Positions 17,042 through 26,533 of a DNA stretch of 64,000 nt are shown piece by piece (position 1 is the first letter of the stretch; each line of letters begins with the position of its first letter). The translations under genes were made by a program, and so were the position numbers. This stretch comes from Vibrio parahaemolyticus (lineage in GTDB: Bacteria; Pseudomonadota; Gammaproteobacteria; Enterobacterales; Vibrionaceae). Location of the stretch: positions 1,612,001 to 1,676,000 of the forward strand of contig NZ_UHIL01000002.1 in the NCBI RefSeq assembly GCF_900460535.1, in the 5' to 3' direction. The notes under the pieces were generated by a model that saw only the letters and a program-made list of their open reading frames with translations, did no database searches and was not told the DNA's origin.

Positions 17042-17860
17042 TTACTGGCCTTGCGCGACTTGATCTTGCCAATCTAATGTCGAGAACCAGTATTCATAAC
17101 GCTGTTTTAACCATCCATCTTGGGTTCTTTCTTCAATCCATTTATTGAAAAAGGCTTTTTTATCTTCCTCCCCTAAGCGAACCGCAAAGGCTTCGTTACC
17201 TTTTGATAGTCGTTCAGAAAATGGAAGGAATAGCTTGTCGCTGTGTTTCACTGTCTCATGTTCTGGTTTTGGGCTAGAAGCAATAACCGCATGGGCGTTA
17301 CCATTCAGCACCTCTTGGAACGCTTGCGCGTCGTCATCAAATTGCAGAATCTTCGCTTTCGGGAAGGTTTCTCTGGCGACTTGAACGGTGAATGCACCGC
17401 GACGAGCCGCTATTTTTACGCGTCGTGAGTCAAAATCGGAGAATTCGCTAAAACCTGAAGCAAGCTCTTTGTTCGCTGCCACTTGAACTCCAGAGTGCGA
17501 GTAGGGCTCAGTAAACAACACGCTTTTGGAACGCTCAGGCGTGACCGACATGCCACCGATGATCACGTCGAACTTTTTCGCCAGTAGTGCGGGAATAATG
17601 CCATCCCATGCAGTCGGTACAAATTCCACTTTCAAACCTGAATCTTGTGCTAAGCGTTTGGCAACATCGATTTCAAAACCGATTAACTCACCTTGCTTGT
17701 TGCGCATTGCCCAAGGTACAAATGTTGACATACCAACGCGCAAAGTGCCTCGTTCTTTGATTTGATCTACATTGGGAGTGGGAACGTCTTCTTTCGCGAT
17801 AGTAGGCATAGCGATGGCTAGCCCTAATAATGCAGTAATGGTCGCTTTGAATAACTTCAT
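17042..17860 (-). CDS. Amino-acid ABC transporter periplasmic binding protein
   Basis: A 272-residue solute-binding protein (family 3 type). Signal peptide of about 22 residues (KATITALLGLAIAMPTIA), then the family signature GTLRVGMSTFVPWAMRNKQG with GFEIDVAKRLA, and DVIIGGMSVTPERSK of the ligand cleft. The cleft arginine typical of amino-acid binders is probably in RRGAFTVQVA. The specific amino acid cannot be told. It sits between the two permease genes of the operon, an order seen in several polar amino-acid operons. Confidence 0.92.
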   Translation of the reverse strand: MKLFKATITALLGLAIAMPTIAKEDVPTPNVDQIKERGTLRVGMSTFVPWAMRNKQGELIGFEIDVAKRLAQDSGLKVEFVPTAWDGIIPALLAKKFDVIIGGMSVTPERSKSVLFTEPYSHSGVQVAANKELASGFSEFSDFDSRRVKIAARRGAFTVQVARETFPKAKILQFDDDAQAFQEVLNGNAHAVIASSPKPEHETVKHSDKLFLPFSERLSKGNEAFAVRLGEEDKKAFFNKWIEERTQDGWLKQRYEYWFSTLDWQDQVAQGQ

Positions 17861-17869
17861 GTTATCTCC

Positions 17870-18667
17870 TTATAATTTGCGCCAACTGGCTCCGAGTTTG
17901 TGTTCTAGCCATGCAGACAAGCCAGAAAGTGATAGAGTGAGAGCAAGATAAATTGCTGCCACGGTAAACCAAATTTCGAACGGCATCGCCGTCTCAGAGA
18001 CGATGTTGCGTGCCTGTGTTGTTAAATCAAAAATCGCCATCACGCTTACAATGGAAGAGTTTTTGATCAAAGAAACCACTTCATTGGTCAATGGCGGTAA
18101 TGTGCGCTGTAAAACCTGAGGCAAAATCACGTCTTTGTATGTGTAAAACGGTGATAACCCGAGTGTTTGTGCTGCTTCGAATTGCCCTTTAGGAATACTG
18201 TTTAAACCTGCGCGGAATATTTCCGCAGTGTAGGCACCTTGGAAAAGGGACAATGCCAAAACGGCGGTGTTGAATCGGTCCAAACCAATCACGGGGCCAA
18301 ACACGAAGTAGAGCAAATAGATTTGCACCAACAACGGCGTGTTACGTATTACCTCGACATAAGTGGTGCCAATAACATTGCCGACTTTCGAATCGCTAAG
18401 CCTTAGTAACGCGGTGAGCAACCCCAACACTAAGGTGAAGAATAGACTAATAGTCGAGATGTTAAGCGTGACCAATAACCCATCGATAAGTTCTGCTGGC
18501 CACCATTCGCCATCTTCATAAAAAGCGATGTAATTAGGTACGCGTTCCCATTGCCATTGATAGCCCATAGCATCGGCTCCAGAGTCCAACACCCACACAA
18601 TCGCGATGAAGAGGAGCGTCATTTGCAGTAAAGCTTGAAACACAGGTTTGATTACGCGAACTATCAT
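17870..18667 (-). CDS. Polar amino-acid ABC transporter permease (2)
   Basis: Second membrane subunit, 265 residues, HisM/HisQ family. The EAA loop is AAQTLGLSPFYTYKDVILPQ; helices include SLFFTLVLGLLTALLRL. Its ATG overlaps the ATPase stop (TGATG), so the two are translationally coupled. With permease 1 it would form the heterodimeric channel. Confidence 0.92.
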   Translation of the reverse strand: MIVRVIKPVFQALLQMTLLFIAIVWVLDSGADAMGYQWQWERVPNYIAFYEDGEWWPAELIDGLLVTLNISTISLFFTLVLGLLTALLRLSDSKVGNVIGTTYVEVIRNTPLLVQIYLLYFVFGPVIGLDRFNTAVLALSLFQGAYTAEIFRAGLNSIPKGQFEAAQTLGLSPFYTYKDVILPQVLQRTLPPLTNEVVSLIKNSSIVSVMAIFDLTTQARNIVSETAMPFEIWFTVAAIYLALTLSLSGLSAWLEHKLGASWRKL

Positions 18668-19401
18668 CAGTAACTTAAAATTTGGTTCAAAAATGCTTGG
18701 GTTCGTGGATGCTGTGGTGTTTCAAATAAGGCGATCGGTGAGTTCATTTCCACGATTTGGCCTTCATCCATAAATACCACGCGGTTCGCTACTTTTTTGG
18801 CAAATCCCATTTCGTGCGTGACGCAAATCATCGTCATTCCACTTTGAGCCAGTTCAACCATAACATCCAACACTTCGTTGATCATTTCCGGGTCAAGCGC
18901 CGAAGTCGGTTCGTCAAAAAGGAGTAAGTCCGGTTCCATACATAAGGAACGGGCAATCGCGACGCGCTGCTGCTGACCGCCGGAAAGCTGGATGGGGTAT
19001 TTGCTCGCTTGTTCTTCAATATTGACGCGCTTGAGGTAATGTCGTGCGCGTTTTTCAGCTTCTTGTTTTGACAATTTGAGTGTGCGAATCGGCGCTAAGG
19101 TAAGGTTTTCCAGTACAGTCAAATGAGGAAAAAGGTGGAAGTGCTGGAACACCATGCCGATTTTACCGGGCTTGAGAGATTTTGCATGAGAAGGCTGGTC
19201 GAACACGTAAAGTTGGCCTTCTTGAATCGATTCAAGATGGTTGATGCAACGAATGAGTGTTGATTTCCCTGAACCTGAAGGGCCACACACAACGACGATC
19301 TCGCCAGAATGTACGGAGAAGTTGATATCTTTTAGAGCGTGGTAATCGCCATACCACTTGTTTACGTTGCTAAATTCGACGACGGGAGTGTTCTCTTTCA
19401 A
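18667..19401 (-). CDS. Amino-acid ABC transporter ATP-binding protein
   Basis: ATPase subunit (GlnQ/HisP type), 244 residues. Walker [11 protein letters not shown] loop [12 protein letters not shown], signature [15 protein letters not shown], Walker [14 protein letters not shown] and switch ICVTHEMGF are all present, so it should be active. First gene of the operon. The only in-frame start near the expected N-terminus is a TTG at 19401, with no good ribosome site, so initiation may be weak or regulated. It is separated from pyk by about 210 bp that also holds the pyk terminator. Confidence 0.93.
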   Translation of the reverse strand: MKENTPVVEFSNVNKWYGDYHALKDINFSVHSGEIVVVCGPSGSGKSTLIRCINHLESIQEGQLYVFDQPSHAKSLKPGKIGMVFQHFHLFPHLTVLENLTLAPIRTLKLSKQEAEKRARHYLKRVNIEEQASKYPIQLSGGQQQRVAIARSLCMEPDLLLFDEPTSALDPEMINEVLDVMVELAQSGMTMICVTHEMGFAKKVANRVVFMDEGQIVEMNSPIALFETPQHPRTQAFLNQILSY

Positions 19402-19524
19402 AGGGGCACGCTTTTAGGGATAACAATCGCTCTACAATAACAAGTTGTGAATGCGATTTCATTAAGTTAACGCTCATATTCCAAGAGTCAGCGAATGGTT
19501 GGTTATATCGTGCGCAATAAAAAG

Positions 19525-19544
19525 GACCTGCCATTTGGCAGGTC
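19525..19544 (-). terminator. Terminator of pyk
   Basis: The perfect inverted repeat GACCTGCCA / TGGCAGGTC with a two-base spacer (effective loop longer) is followed on the minus strand by CTTTTTATT. It is about 70 bp beyond the pyk stop. Confidence 0.8.
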
Positions 19545-19610
19545 AAGTCCCTGTGGAGCAAGTTATGGGGGAGACATTCAAGGTCGAGCTTGAATAAGGG
19601 GGAGGTAAAC

Positions 19611-21089
19611 CTAAGCTGCGATTTCTTCCGCTGGCTTCATGTGAGAAGACACATTCAAGCTCAGCAAGCGACACGCGTTGATTTCACCCATGCCTTCGAT
19701 GGAGTCGAGTTGGGTCATCAAAATGGAGGAAATATGTGCTTCGTTGGCCTTTTGACGTAAGCATTCCACTAACTGTGGCGCGAGATCGACGTGGCTTTCT
19801 GCTGCTTTGAAATACAAAGGTTCAACACCGCGTAGAATAGTCATTTGTGCAAGCAAGGCTGGGTTGTCGCTTAGGGCCCAAATCTTAGTTTTACTTTGGC
19901 AGCGAGACATCAACAGGGGTGTTTCACCATGTTGGGTTAAAATCGCAACGCCAAGGTCTTGATGAACGCGAGATGCTGAAATCATTGATGAAAGCGCGAA
20001 ACTTTTGCCTGGGTTAGAACATAAGTGTTGCAGAGTATCCCAGCAGTCATGGTTGCATTCCAACTCGTGCTCTGCACCTTGTGCGATGCGAACCATGGCT
20101 TCGACCGCTTCGATTGGGTATTTGCCCGCCGCCGATTCCGCCGACAGCATTACGGCGTCTGTTCCGTCGATAATCGCGTTTGCCACGTCTAACACTTCAG
20201 CGCGAGTTGGGAGAGGATTCTCGATCATCGATTCCAACATCTGGGTCGCGGTAATGACCGGCTTACCCCAATGTTTAGAACGATTGATCAATGATTTTTG
20301 CACCATTGGCAGTCGTGCGTCGCCAATCTCTACGCCTAAATCGCCGCGAGCGACCATAATGATGTCAGATGCTTTAATGACATCATCCATCGCTTCTTTG
20401 GTTTCAACCACTTCTGCGCGTTCTACCTTCGCGACAATCTTGGCGTGACAACCTGCTTTTTGCGCCAAGCTGCGAGCGTATTCGATATCTTGTGCATTGC
20501 GCGGGAAAGAAATGGCAAGGAAGTCGGCTCGAAGTTTAGCTGCGGTGTCGATGTCTTGAATGTCTTTCGCGGTAAGAGCCGGAGCGGAAAGACCGCCACC
20601 TAACAAATTAATGCCTTTACGGTTAGACAATTTACCGCTGTTCAATACTGTGGTTTTAATCCACTGCTCGTCACGGTGTACTTGGCTTACTTTTAGCTGA
20701 ATGCGGCCATCATCTAGCAGCAGAATATCGCCTTCGTTCACGTCTTGAATCAGCTCTGGGTAATCAAGCCCAACCATTTCTTGGGTTCCAGATTGTGCGT
20801 CAAGTGTGCCGCTCAGCGTGAATACGTCGCCTTGATTGAGTAGAACTGCGCCATTTTCGAAACAAGAAATACGAATCTTAGGACCTTGTAAATCGACTAA
20901 CACACCAACATAAGTATCGAGTTCGGCCGCAATTTCACGAACTAAATTCGCGCGGGCAATGTGTTCTTGCGCCGTTCCGTGAGAAAAGTTGAGTCTGACT
21001 ACGTTCGCGCCTGCTCGAATCAACTTAGTTAGTGTTTCGCGGCTTTCACTTGCTGGGCCTAGCGTAGCCACAATTTTGGTTTTACACAT
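19611..21089 (-). CDS. pyk: Pyruvate kinase
   Basis: Last step of glycolysis: phosphoenolpyruvate plus ADP gives pyruvate plus ATP. 492 residues with the usual A, B and C domains: KIVATLGPASESRETL at the start, RLNFSHGT, DLQGPKIR, IMVARGDLGVEI and KPVITATQMLESMI in the active site. The C domain (about 345-485) is complete. GAGGTGA precedes the ATG. Its neighbour across 136 bp is the phosphoglycerate/PEP transporter PgtP on the same strand, so imported PEP could go straight into this reaction. Vibrios carry another pyruvate kinase on chromosome 1 (established knowledge); this is probably the secondary copy. Confidence 0.95.
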   Translation of the reverse strand: MCKTKIVATLGPASESRETLTKLIRAGANVVRLNFSHGTAQEHIARANLVREIAAELDTYVGVLVDLQGPKIRISCFENGAVLLNQGDVFTLSGTLDAQSGTQEMVGLDYPELIQDVNEGDILLLDDGRIQLKVSQVHRDEQWIKTTVLNSGKLSNRKGINLLGGGLSAPALTAKDIQDIDTAAKLRADFLAISFPRNAQDIEYARSLAQKAGCHAKIVAKVERAEVVETKEAMDDVIKASDIIMVARGDLGVEIGDARLPMVQKSLINRSKHWGKPVITATQMLESMIENPLPTRAEVLDVANAIIDGTDAVMLSAESAAGKYPIEAVEAMVRIAQGAEHELECNHDCWDTLQHLCSNPGKSFALSSMISASRVHQDLGVAILTQHGETPLLMSRCQSKTKIWALSDNPALLAQMTILRGVEPLYFKAAESHVDLAPQLVECLRQKANEAHISSILMTQLDSIEGMGEINACRLLSLNVSSHMKPAEEIAA

Positions 21090-21129
21090 TTGTCACCTCA
21101 ATCGACACTTAAAAAGGAAAATAGAAATA

Positions 21130-21137
21130 GGGGGGGG
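21130..21137. repeat. Run of eight G between pgtP and pyk
   Basis: G8 on the + strand (C8 on the coding strand for pyk), about 45 bp before the pyk start, flanked by ATAGAAAT and ATTTTCTAT. Homopolymers of this length can slip and alter promoter spacing. Confidence 0.6.
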
Positions 21138-21225
21138 ATTTTCTATCAATCTCGTAAGCACTCTTTGCAAAAGAACTTAAGACATTGGGGAAGTAAGCGG
21201 GAGTTGCCTCCCGCTTTAGTCAGGA

Positions 21226-22605
21226 TTAGTGACTAGGGCGAGCTTCTAGCTCTTTTTCTTCAACTGGGTCGATATCAACCACTTTCTTCGCATTCCAAAC
21301 TGTTAGAGCAAGAAGTAGAGAAATCACACCAGCAGCCAGCCAGAAATATTGCGCTTGAGAGAAGTCGTATTTAGTTACGCCATCAACCTCTGTGATTTTG
21401 ATTAGAGAAGCTGACGCTAACTCTTGACCAGAAGCGGCGATGTAAGAGAACAGACCGATGAAGCCTTTCACTGCGCCAACTGCGTTCTTAGGCATCAAGT
21501 CACAAGCAGTTAGACCTGCAAGGAACACAACCAGACCACCGATAGCGAAACCGATCATACCTAGTGCTACTGCGTCAACGATGCGGTTATCTGGGCCGAA
21601 GAACATCAAGCACATGCCACCGATGTTCGCCAATCCGTAAAGTAGAGTCGGGATATGGCGGTTAGAGTTGAACACCTTGTCAGAGATGATGCCTGATAGG
21701 ATTGCACCTGCTAGACCCGCGATAGGGTATGTAGACATTGCGAAGCCAGCGTCAATCAGTGAGTAACCTTTTGCTTCTTGTAGGTAAAGCACTGCCCAAG
21801 AAGACATCGCGTAGCGAGAGATGTACATCGCTGCACACGCTGCTGCAATTAGCCAAACGGTTGGTTGCTTCAGGATGAACATTTGAGCGCGACGAGTTGC
21901 TTGCGGATCGTTCTTTTTCTTGATCTCAGGTTCTTCGTCGAATGCTGTTGCTGAATCTGGCAAACCGTAAGTTTGTGGACGGTCCTTTAGGATGAAGAAC
22001 ATACAAATCGCTGCTGCAATCGCTGCAATACCCGCACCGATGAAACCTGCACGCCAACCGAAGTAGCTCACTAGAGACGCCGTTAGGATCCAAGTGATAC
22101 CTTCACCGATGTTACGTGAGCCACCCCAGATAGAGTAACGGCTACCACGTTGCTTTGGTGAGAACCATTGGAACAGAGACACACAAGACGGTGCTGAACC
22201 AACAGATTGGAACCAGCCGTTTAGACCCCAAAGCAGAACAAAGAAGAATGCCGTGGTGTTCAAACCCATGAATACTGCGGTGATACCAGACAGTAGTAGA
22301 GAGAACGACATAAATCGGCCAATGTTGGCATAGTCAGAAAGGAAGCCGTTCGAGAACTTACCAAAAGCGTAAGTGAAGAAGAAAGCCGAACCCATGATAC
22401 CGAGTTCTTCGATGGTTACGATGCCTGCATCCAGCATTGGTTTTTTAACAACACCTAAACTCATACGAACTACGTAGAAGACGGCGTAACCGAAAACCAA
22501 GCCTAAAAATACATGCCATTGGTAGCGTTTGAAACGCGCTTGCATTTCCTCTTTCGAGCCATCTGAAAGAGGGAGGTCAGGGCGTGTTTTAAAGAAATTA
22601 AACAT
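21226..22605 (-). CDS. pgtP: Phosphoglycerate transporter PgtP (MFS organophosphate antiporter)
   Basis: Twelve-helix inner-membrane antiporter of the GlpT/UhpT/PgtP family, which swaps external organophosphate for internal phosphate. Family marks: RYQWHVFLGLVFGYAVFYVVR in helix 1, GSAPSCVSLFQWF in the loop, and WGGSRNIGEG with the conserved Arg. PgtP, rather than UhpT or GlpT, is chosen because the divergent neighbours are the phosphoglycerate-specific regulators PgtC, PgtB and PgtA. Start ATG 22605 (GGAGTG six bases before it) gives 459 residues; the longer frame opens with a TTG that sits inside that ribosome site. In Salmonella, PgtP carries 2- and 3-phosphoglycerate and PEP. Confidence 0.9.
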   Translation of the reverse strand: MFNFFKTRPDLPLSDGSKEEMQARFKRYQWHVFLGLVFGYAVFYVVRMSLGVVKKPMLDAGIVTIEELGIMGSAFFFTYAFGKFSNGFLSDYANIGRFMSFSLLLSGITAVFMGLNTTAFFFVLLWGLNGWFQSVGSAPSCVSLFQWFSPKQRGSRYSIWGGSRNIGEGITWILTASLVSYFGWRAGFIGAGIAAIAAAICMFFILKDRPQTYGLPDSATAFDEEPEIKKKNDPQATRRAQMFILKQPTVWLIAAACAAMYISRYAMSSWAVLYLQEAKGYSLIDAGFAMSTYPIAGLAGAILSGIISDKVFNSNRHIPTLLYGLANIGGMCLMFFGPDNRIVDAVALGMIGFAIGGLVVFLAGLTACDLMPKNAVGAVKGFIGLFSYIAASGQELASASLIKITEVDGVTKYDFSQAQYFWLAAGVISLLLALTVWNAKKVVDIDPVEEKELEARPSH

Positions 22606-22720
22606 CTTGCACTCCAAGTTTTAATCACAAATGTTTTGTTGCAGGGCTATCTTGAAGTGACAGATTGCACAGTACAAAGGCATGAATTTGAGACAGAATT
22701 GACCCATATTGATATTTAGG

Positions 22721-22814
22721 TTGAGTCAAAAACGGGAATTTAGAACGTTAGGCTGACACTTGTTACTGATAGAATATGCTTAGTTCTGGTTGAAGTGCGT
22801 CAATAGTGACTCAA
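22721..22814. promoter_or_regulatory. Divergent pgtP / pgtC promoter region with inverted repeat
   Basis: The 287-bp gap between the divergent genes contains TTGAGTCA at 22721-22728 and its exact reverse complement TGACTCAA at 22807-22814. Such paired sites between a regulated transporter gene and its response-regulator operon are candidates for PgtA binding. This is inference; I found no GG-N10-GC sigma-54 promoter in the part next to pgtP. Confidence 0.35.
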
Positions 22815-22892
22815 ACATACTCTGTAAGATTTTTTGACAATCTTTCATAGATTTGAGTTACCGCACACTATTTAGGGTTTTTGGTTAATTTG

Positions 22893-24179
22893 ATGGCTGA
22901 TTTCAAGCAATTTGGGCGTCGTTTACTTCTTGGTGCGGCGCTTTATGCACCACTCACAATGGCAGCAGAAAAAGAGTTGGTGATACTCACGACCTTCTCT
23001 CAAGCACCAATCACTGCTTTGGTGGATGACTTTACGCAGCACTACCCTGATGCTGAAGTCCGAGTGGTTCACCGACGCACTCAATCAAGTCTGCAATTGC
23101 TCAGCAAAAGCTACATGAAGGATATCGACTTGGTGTTGAGCTCGTCGCCGTTTCTGATGCAAGAGCTGTCTAATGAACATCGTTTGGCTGATATGTCGGC
23201 GCGTGTGCAAGTGCCGAAATGGTTGTCGCCTTATCTATTACCTAATAACGATCAAGTCGTGGCGTTTGGATACTCAGGTGCCGGGATTGTTTGGAACAAA
23301 GATTATTTGGCCGCGAACCATTTACCAGAACCGAAGCGTTTTCAAGATCTGACCAATCCGCTGTACTTTGGTCACGTCACTATGAGTACGCCAAGCCGAT
23401 CCGGAACCACGCAATTGATGGTCGAGAGTGTGCTTAGTCAATATGGTTGGCAAGAGGGCTGGCGGATTTTACTCAATGTGGGAGCGAACCTCGCGACGAT
23501 CTCTTCTCGCAGTTTTGGAGTGGCGGATTACATCGCCAAAGGTAAGTTTGGTATTGGGCCGACGATCGACAGCTACGCACTGATTGCGCAACGCAAGTTC
23601 GACTACGTTGGCTTTGCTTATGACCAAGACTTTACGCTGATGCCTACCTATATTGCACAAATCAATCGGGGTAAGAGTGATAAGTTGGCAGAGTCCTTTA
23701 TTGCTCATTTGCTTTCGAAAGAAGTACAAGAGCAGATGGAAAGCAGCACCTTCTCCAAAACAGCGCTTGACGATACGGCTCGATACGGTGGAGAAAATCC
23801 CGTTCTCGACCTAGAACAGGTAATGCCACGTGAAGCGTTAATCAACTTGATTTTTGATACCGCGATCACCAAGCGTCTTCCGGAGCTTCAAGATGCTTGG
23901 CTCTCGCTCATTAAATTGAATCGACTCGCCGACGGAAAACCAGAGAAACAACGTTCGCTACAAGCCATTGAAAAACAACTGTTTGAATTGCCACTGAGCA
24001 AAGCGCAAGTAACCGAAATTGCGCAAAAGCTGTCGACCATGGATAAAGATTCCGAAGTTGGCATGACGCACTACCAAGCATTATTGGCAGAGTTTTCCCA
24101 TGAATTGGGGCGTGCGATGTCGGAAAAATTGGACAACGTAAATCAGCAATTGGCTCAATGGCGAGGGAAAGAGAAGTAG
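22893..24179 (+). CDS. pgtC: PgtC-type periplasmic regulatory binding protein
   Basis: Periplasmic substrate-binding protein thought to sense external phosphoglycerate and signal through PgtB. The signal peptide ends near LTMAAEKEL; the following VILTTFSQAPITALVDDF and NDQVVAFGYSGAGIVWNKDY are typical of type 2 (iron/thiamine-like) solute-binding proteins. A helical C-terminal part of about 100 residues (from KRLPELQDAW on) has no place in a plain transport protein and may contact the sensor kinase. There is no cognate ABC permease. The start is uncertain (ATG 22893, or TTG 22881). It overlaps pgtB by one base (TAGTG). Confidence 0.82.
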   Translation: MADFKQFGRRLLLGAALYAPLTMAAEKELVILTTFSQAPITALVDDFTQHYPDAEVRVVHRRTQSSLQLLSKSYMKDIDLVLSSSPFLMQELSNEHRLADMSARVQVPKWLSPYLLPNNDQVVAFGYSGAGIVWNKDYLAANHLPEPKRFQDLTNPLYFGHVTMSTPSRSGTTQLMVESVLSQYGWQEGWRILLNVGANLATISSRSFGVADYIAKGKFGIGPTIDSYALIAQRKFDYVGFAYDQDFTLMPTYIAQINRGKSDKLAESFIAHLLSKEVQEQMESSTFSKTALDDTARYGGENPVLDLEQVMPREALINLIFDTAITKRLPELQDAWLSLIKLNRLADGKPEKQRSLQAIEKQLFELPLSKAQVTEIAQKLSTMDKDSEVGMTHYQALLAEFSHELGRAMSEKLDNVNQQLAQWRGKEK

Positions 24180-26533
24180 TGTTATACCCGAAATACAAAA
24201 CCATCGGTGCACGCTTAATTGCCGCTTTTGCTTGCAGCACGCTCTTGCTTACCGTGGTGTGTTTGGTCGCTTGGGCGACATGGAACAGCTTGGATAATCA
24301 GGTGCGCCTTTTGTTGGAAGATAGCGTACCTAAATATAACGCCAGCTATTTTCTCGAAAGTAAAACCAGTGAAATTAACCGCCGCGTAGAAGCGCTGCAA
24401 GCGGTAGACAACAAAGTACAGCTGACTGAACAAGCCATGCAGGTCAACGAGCAATTGGCTTCGATTTCGACAGTTCTGAAAAGCAATAAGATGAGCTCGG
24501 AGTTTTATCAATTGCTCGAATCGGAAGCTGGCCTTGCCTCGCTACTGGAAAAGTACGTGGATATGATTTCAACTCGCATCGATCAAACTCGCCGCGTCGA
24601 CCAACTGATGGAGCAGATTAACTGGCTTCACCAAGATATTCGCTCTGAGCTCAAACCGGTTCGACAAGAAGTGCATTGGCAGATTGAGCGGGTAAACGAC
24701 TCGAAAGAAATTCAAAACTTGCTGGTGCAATTGAGTACTTTGCAGCGGGTAATCGATATTGAATCGGCGGTGTACGACATGGCGATTGATGTTGCTGGCG
24801 CATCAATGCCGGAGCAGGTCGACAATGGGATGAAGGTGATTCACTTTCGCTTGATGGATCTGCAAGAAAGCAGCACAACCTTAATGAATCAGCCAACCTC
24901 AATCGCTTACAAACAGTTATTGCAAGAACTTGTGGTTGTGTTGAGTCCAGAAGGCGCGTTCGATAAACAATTGATGTCATTAGTGACGCTGAACGGCGAC
25001 ATTCAGAAAATACAAGAGCAAATCGCGCTCAGCATGGAAGCCATTCATCAACAAATCGGTGAACTGGTTTCCACTGCGGACCAAACGTTCAAACAGGTGA
25101 AGAGTGAAACCGCCGAGCGTGTGTCTTACGGCAACCACGTTTTGATCGTCTGCTTTAGTTTGTCGATCATGACGAGCATGTTCTTGACGTATTACTTCAT
25201 CAACCGCCGCATTGTGGCACGTTTGATAGGGTTAGGTGACAGTATTGATGCCATCATCAAAAACGACCTGAGCCATCCGGTTGTGGTGGACGGCAATGAT
25301 GAGATTGGACGATTGAGTGAAAAGCTCATCGAGTATGGTGAAAAGGTACAGGAAATTCAGCGGACTAACGCTTTGAGCCTAATCAACAACACTACGGCGA
25401 GTTTGATTACCAGTGACCTCAATGGCGTAGTGGAATCAGCAAACTTAAGCGCGCGTAAGTTGTTGAAACTTGGTGAGGTTAACGAAAGTTATCCGATTTG
25501 GGAGTACTTCCCAGAGAGCTGTCGAGATCAACTAAAAAAGGTATTCGATGGTTCTCATTTGTGGATTGAACTCGGCAAAATTCATGTGACATTGTCACTT
25601 GGAGACGAGAAGCCAAAGTATGTGCGTTTCGATATTCGTCCTTTCGCGCATGGTGCTGAATATAAATTGATCATGACCATTACGGATGTCACTCATCAAG
25701 AAATGACCACGCGTACCTTGGAAAGTCGGGTGTTAGAAAAAACGCAAGATTTGCTACTGAAAAACCAACAGTTAGAAAACGAAATCGAAGAGCGTATTCG
25801 CACCGAAGACAATCTTAAAAAGACGCAAGATGAGTTGATTCAAGCTGCAAAAATGGCGGTTGTAGGGCAAACCATGACCAGTTTGGCGCATGAGCTTAAT
25901 CAGCCATTAAACGCAATGTCGACGTATTTATACAGCGCGAGAATGTTCCTTGAACAGGAATCTCCAGAAAAGGTTGGTGAATCCATTACCCACATCGAAG
26001 GTTTGGCAACTCGGATGAGTAAGATCATCAACAGTTTGCGCCAATTCGCTCGCAAGCCAGAAGGTGAAAGAGAAGTGAAGTCTGTAAGTGTTCATGAGGT
26101 GGCGGAGCAAGCATCCACCATTGTGAACACGCGAGCGAAGCGTCAACAGATCAGCATAGAAAACCAGTTACCTGATGATGTAAAAGTGCAAGGCGACATG
26201 TTGGCGCTAGAACAGGTCTTCATTAACGTCTTAGTAAACAGTTGTGATGCGTTGATGGAAAGCACAAGGGACGAACAAAAACGGATTCAAATGGCGCTGG
26301 TGGAACGCACCAATCAAACCACATTGATTGCGATTAGTGACAACGGCATTGGGTTTGGTGAAGAGATTGTGCAGCGGATTTTTCAGCCTTTTGTGTCGAC
26401 AAAAGAAGTTGGCCTAGGGCTGGGGATGAATATTTGTAAGTCATTAATAGAAAAGCATAAAGGAAGTATCTACCTCGCTTCCTCATTAGAAAAAGGTGCG
26501 ATGGTTGTGTTGGAGTTACCTAATGAGCAATAA
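24179..26533 (+). CDS. pgtB: PgtB-type membrane sensor histidine kinase
   Basis: Sensor of the phosphoglycerate system. TM1 is near residues 10-30 (LIAAFACSTLLLTVVCLVAW), then a roughly 290-residue helical periplasmic domain, TM2 (VLIVCFSLSIMTSMFLTYYF), HAMP, a PAS-like segment, a coiled coil, the H-box LAHELNQPLNAMS of the NtrB/DctB class, and an ATPase domain with NVLVNSCDAL and LGLGMNICKSL. GTG at 24179 is the likely start as it overlaps the pgtC stop and follows GAGGGA; an ATG at 24158 is the alternative. Overlaps pgtA by 11 bp. Confidence 0.9.
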   Translation: MLYPKYKTIGARLIAAFACSTLLLTVVCLVAWATWNSLDNQVRLLLEDSVPKYNASYFLESKTSEINRRVEALQAVDNKVQLTEQAMQVNEQLASISTVLKSNKMSSEFYQLLESEAGLASLLEKYVDMISTRIDQTRRVDQLMEQINWLHQDIRSELKPVRQEVHWQIERVNDSKEIQNLLVQLSTLQRVIDIESAVYDMAIDVAGASMPEQVDNGMKVIHFRLMDLQESSTTLMNQPTSIAYKQLLQELVVVLSPEGAFDKQLMSLVTLNGDIQKIQEQIALSMEAIHQQIGELVSTADQTFKQVKSETAERVSYGNHVLIVCFSLSIMTSMFLTYYFINRRIVARLIGLGDSIDAIIKNDLSHPVVVDGNDEIGRLSEKLIEYGEKVQEIQRTNALSLINNTTASLITSDLNGVVESANLSARKLLKLGEVNESYPIWEYFPESCRDQLKKVFDGSHLWIELGKIHVTLSLGDEKPKYVRFDIRPFAHGAEYKLIMTITDVTHQEMTTRTLESRVLEKTQDLLLKNQQLENEIEERIRTEDNLKKTQDELIQAAKMAVVGQTMTSLAHELNQPLNAMSTYLYSARMFLEQESPEKVGESITHIEGLATRMSKIINSLRQFARKPEGEREVKSVSVHEVAEQASTIVNTRAKRQQISIENQLPDDVKVQGDMLALEQVFINVLVNSCDALMESTRDEQKRIQMALVERTNQTTLIAISDNGIGFGEEIVQRIFQPFVSTKEVGLGLGMNICKSLIEKHKGSIYLASSLEKGAMVVLELPNEQ

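Noticed and set aside
22618..22892. Sigma-54 promoter for pgtP
   Set aside because: No GG-N10-GC element with sensible flanks was found near pgtP, and the regulator itself lacks the GAFTGA loop.
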